DNA of 64,000 nt. Origin: Allobosea sp. Root483D1 (GTDB taxonomy: Bacteria; Pseudomonadota; Alphaproteobacteria; Rhizobiales; Beijerinckiaceae). The translations under genes were made by a program, and so were the position numbers. The DNA lies in contig NZ_LMJW01000016.1 in the NCBI RefSeq assembly GCF_001429505.1, positions 284,837 through 348,836 of the forward strand, read 5' to 3'. Shown here piece after piece: positions 63,831 through 64,000 of this stretch (positions within the stretch are counted from its first letter, which is position 1; each line of letters starts with the position of its first letter). Below the pieces are notes generated by a model. The model worked only from the letters and a program-made list of their open reading frames with translations, made no database searches and had not been told where the DNA came from.

Positions 63831-63930
63831 GCATCGGACCGAAAAGTGGAATCTACTTTTCGGAATAATCCGATGCGATAACAATGTGATAGATCATCGT
63901 GATCGCGCCCGACTGGGCGCGCGATGATCT
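63831..63930. repeat. Two-hairpin intergenic repeat, copy G
   Basis: First hairpin: GCATCGGA (63831-63838) with TCCGATGC (63869-63876), and CCGAAAAGT with ACTTTTCGG inside. Second hairpin: AGATCATCG (63891-63899) with CGATGATCT (63922-63930), and CGCGCCC with GGGCGCG inside. The ATGCGATAACAATG linker is shared with the copy at 44928. Confidence 0.8.
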
Positions 63931-64000
63931 AGCCGTAGTTCGAAGAGTTCAGCTCGTCGGGCGTGACCGCTTCATCACCACCGACGCCCGCAGCCTGCCG
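63929..64000 (-). CDS. C-terminal end of a minus-strand gene (rest outside window)
   Basis: The open frame entering from the window end reads GVGGDEAVTPDELNSSNYG and stops with TAG at 63931-63929, inside the last arm of the repeat. Only 23 residues are visible, so the product cannot be named. An acidic, serine-containing tail suggests a real coding end. Confidence 0.45.
   Translation of the reverse strand, partial: RQAAGVGGDEAVTPDELNSSNYG

Noticed and set aside
63702..63884. A 60-residue minus-strand frame containing MAKRDPIQEAIGDGRAATFDPE.
   Set aside because: It overlaps the LuxR remnant in another frame, runs through the repeat, and has no ribosome site or recognisable family.
52775..63930. 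Classing the catabolic region as an integrative element.
   Set aside because: No integrase, relaxase, transposase or repeated tRNA end was found, so only the tRNA position and base composition support it.
1..64000. CRISPR arrays or rRNA genes.
   Set aside because: No regularly spaced direct repeats and no ribosomal RNA sequence were seen anywhere in the window.

Overview
The window looks like a chromosomal segment of a high-GC alphaproteobacterium of the order Rhizobiales. Bosea or a close relative is my best guess. The reasons are the very GC-rich codon use, DUF2865 and DUF2783 proteins, an Omp25-type outer-membrane barrel, cysS next to cimA, psd next to pssA, and several families of palindromic intergenic repeats typical of that order. 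No phage, transposase, integrase or CRISPR array is visible.

Region 1 (1-12 kb) is mostly housekeeping: the 3' end of a class II DAHP synthase, a periplasmic propeller-like protein, an outer-membrane barrel, a Dabb protein, glutamine-dependent NAD+ synthetase, a peptidoglycan-binding protein with a zinc-protease motif, glutamyl-tRNA synthetase, an aldehyde dehydrogenase, an MHS-family transporter, a HAD hydrolase and a DUF2865 protein. Region 2 (12.4-19.8 kb) is a homogentisate (tyrosine/phenylacetate) degradation cluster: a MarR regulator with a palindrome over its own start codon, hmgA, a TRAP-type binding protein, a fumarylacetoacetase, a metallo-beta-lactamase-fold protein, an FAD aromatic hydroxylase and a DUF2783 protein. 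Maleylacetoacetate isomerase is absent.

Region 3 (19.8-44.9 kb) holds small secreted proteins, creA, cysS-cimA with a possible 39-residue ORF between them, an Atm1-type ABC exporter, an AraC/methyltransferase/EamA operon joined by ATGA overlaps, two short-chain dehydrogenases, a KsdD-like flavoprotein, psd and pssA, maf, a lactate-permease-family transporter, yacG, tRNA-Phe and an MgtC protein. Region 4 (45-52.4 kb) has two tandem LuxR-type regulators, then a winged-helix regulator, a propeller protein, a DUF899 thioredoxin-like protein and a DUF2182 membrane protein, and finally a LivK-type binding protein followed by a clear terminator.

Region 5 (52.8-63.5 kb) starts beside tRNA-Ser and is the most unusual part. 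An eight-gene minus-strand run encodes a polar amino-acid ABC importer, a CitE-like lyase, a CaiB-type CoA-transferase, an RraA-like aldolase and a LysR regulator. Divergent from it lies an HMG-CoA-lyase-like gene, followed by a guanidino-acid-hydrolase-type ureohydrolase and a GcvA-type LysR regulator. Three different C-C lyase families with a CoA-transferase and an importer suggest a catabolic pathway for a tertiary hydroxy acid, such as hydroxymethylglutarate, citramalate or 4-hydroxy-4-methylglutamate. That substrate is inference. The window ends with a degenerate LuxR helix-turn-helix remnant, a repeat, and the tail of a minus-strand gene.
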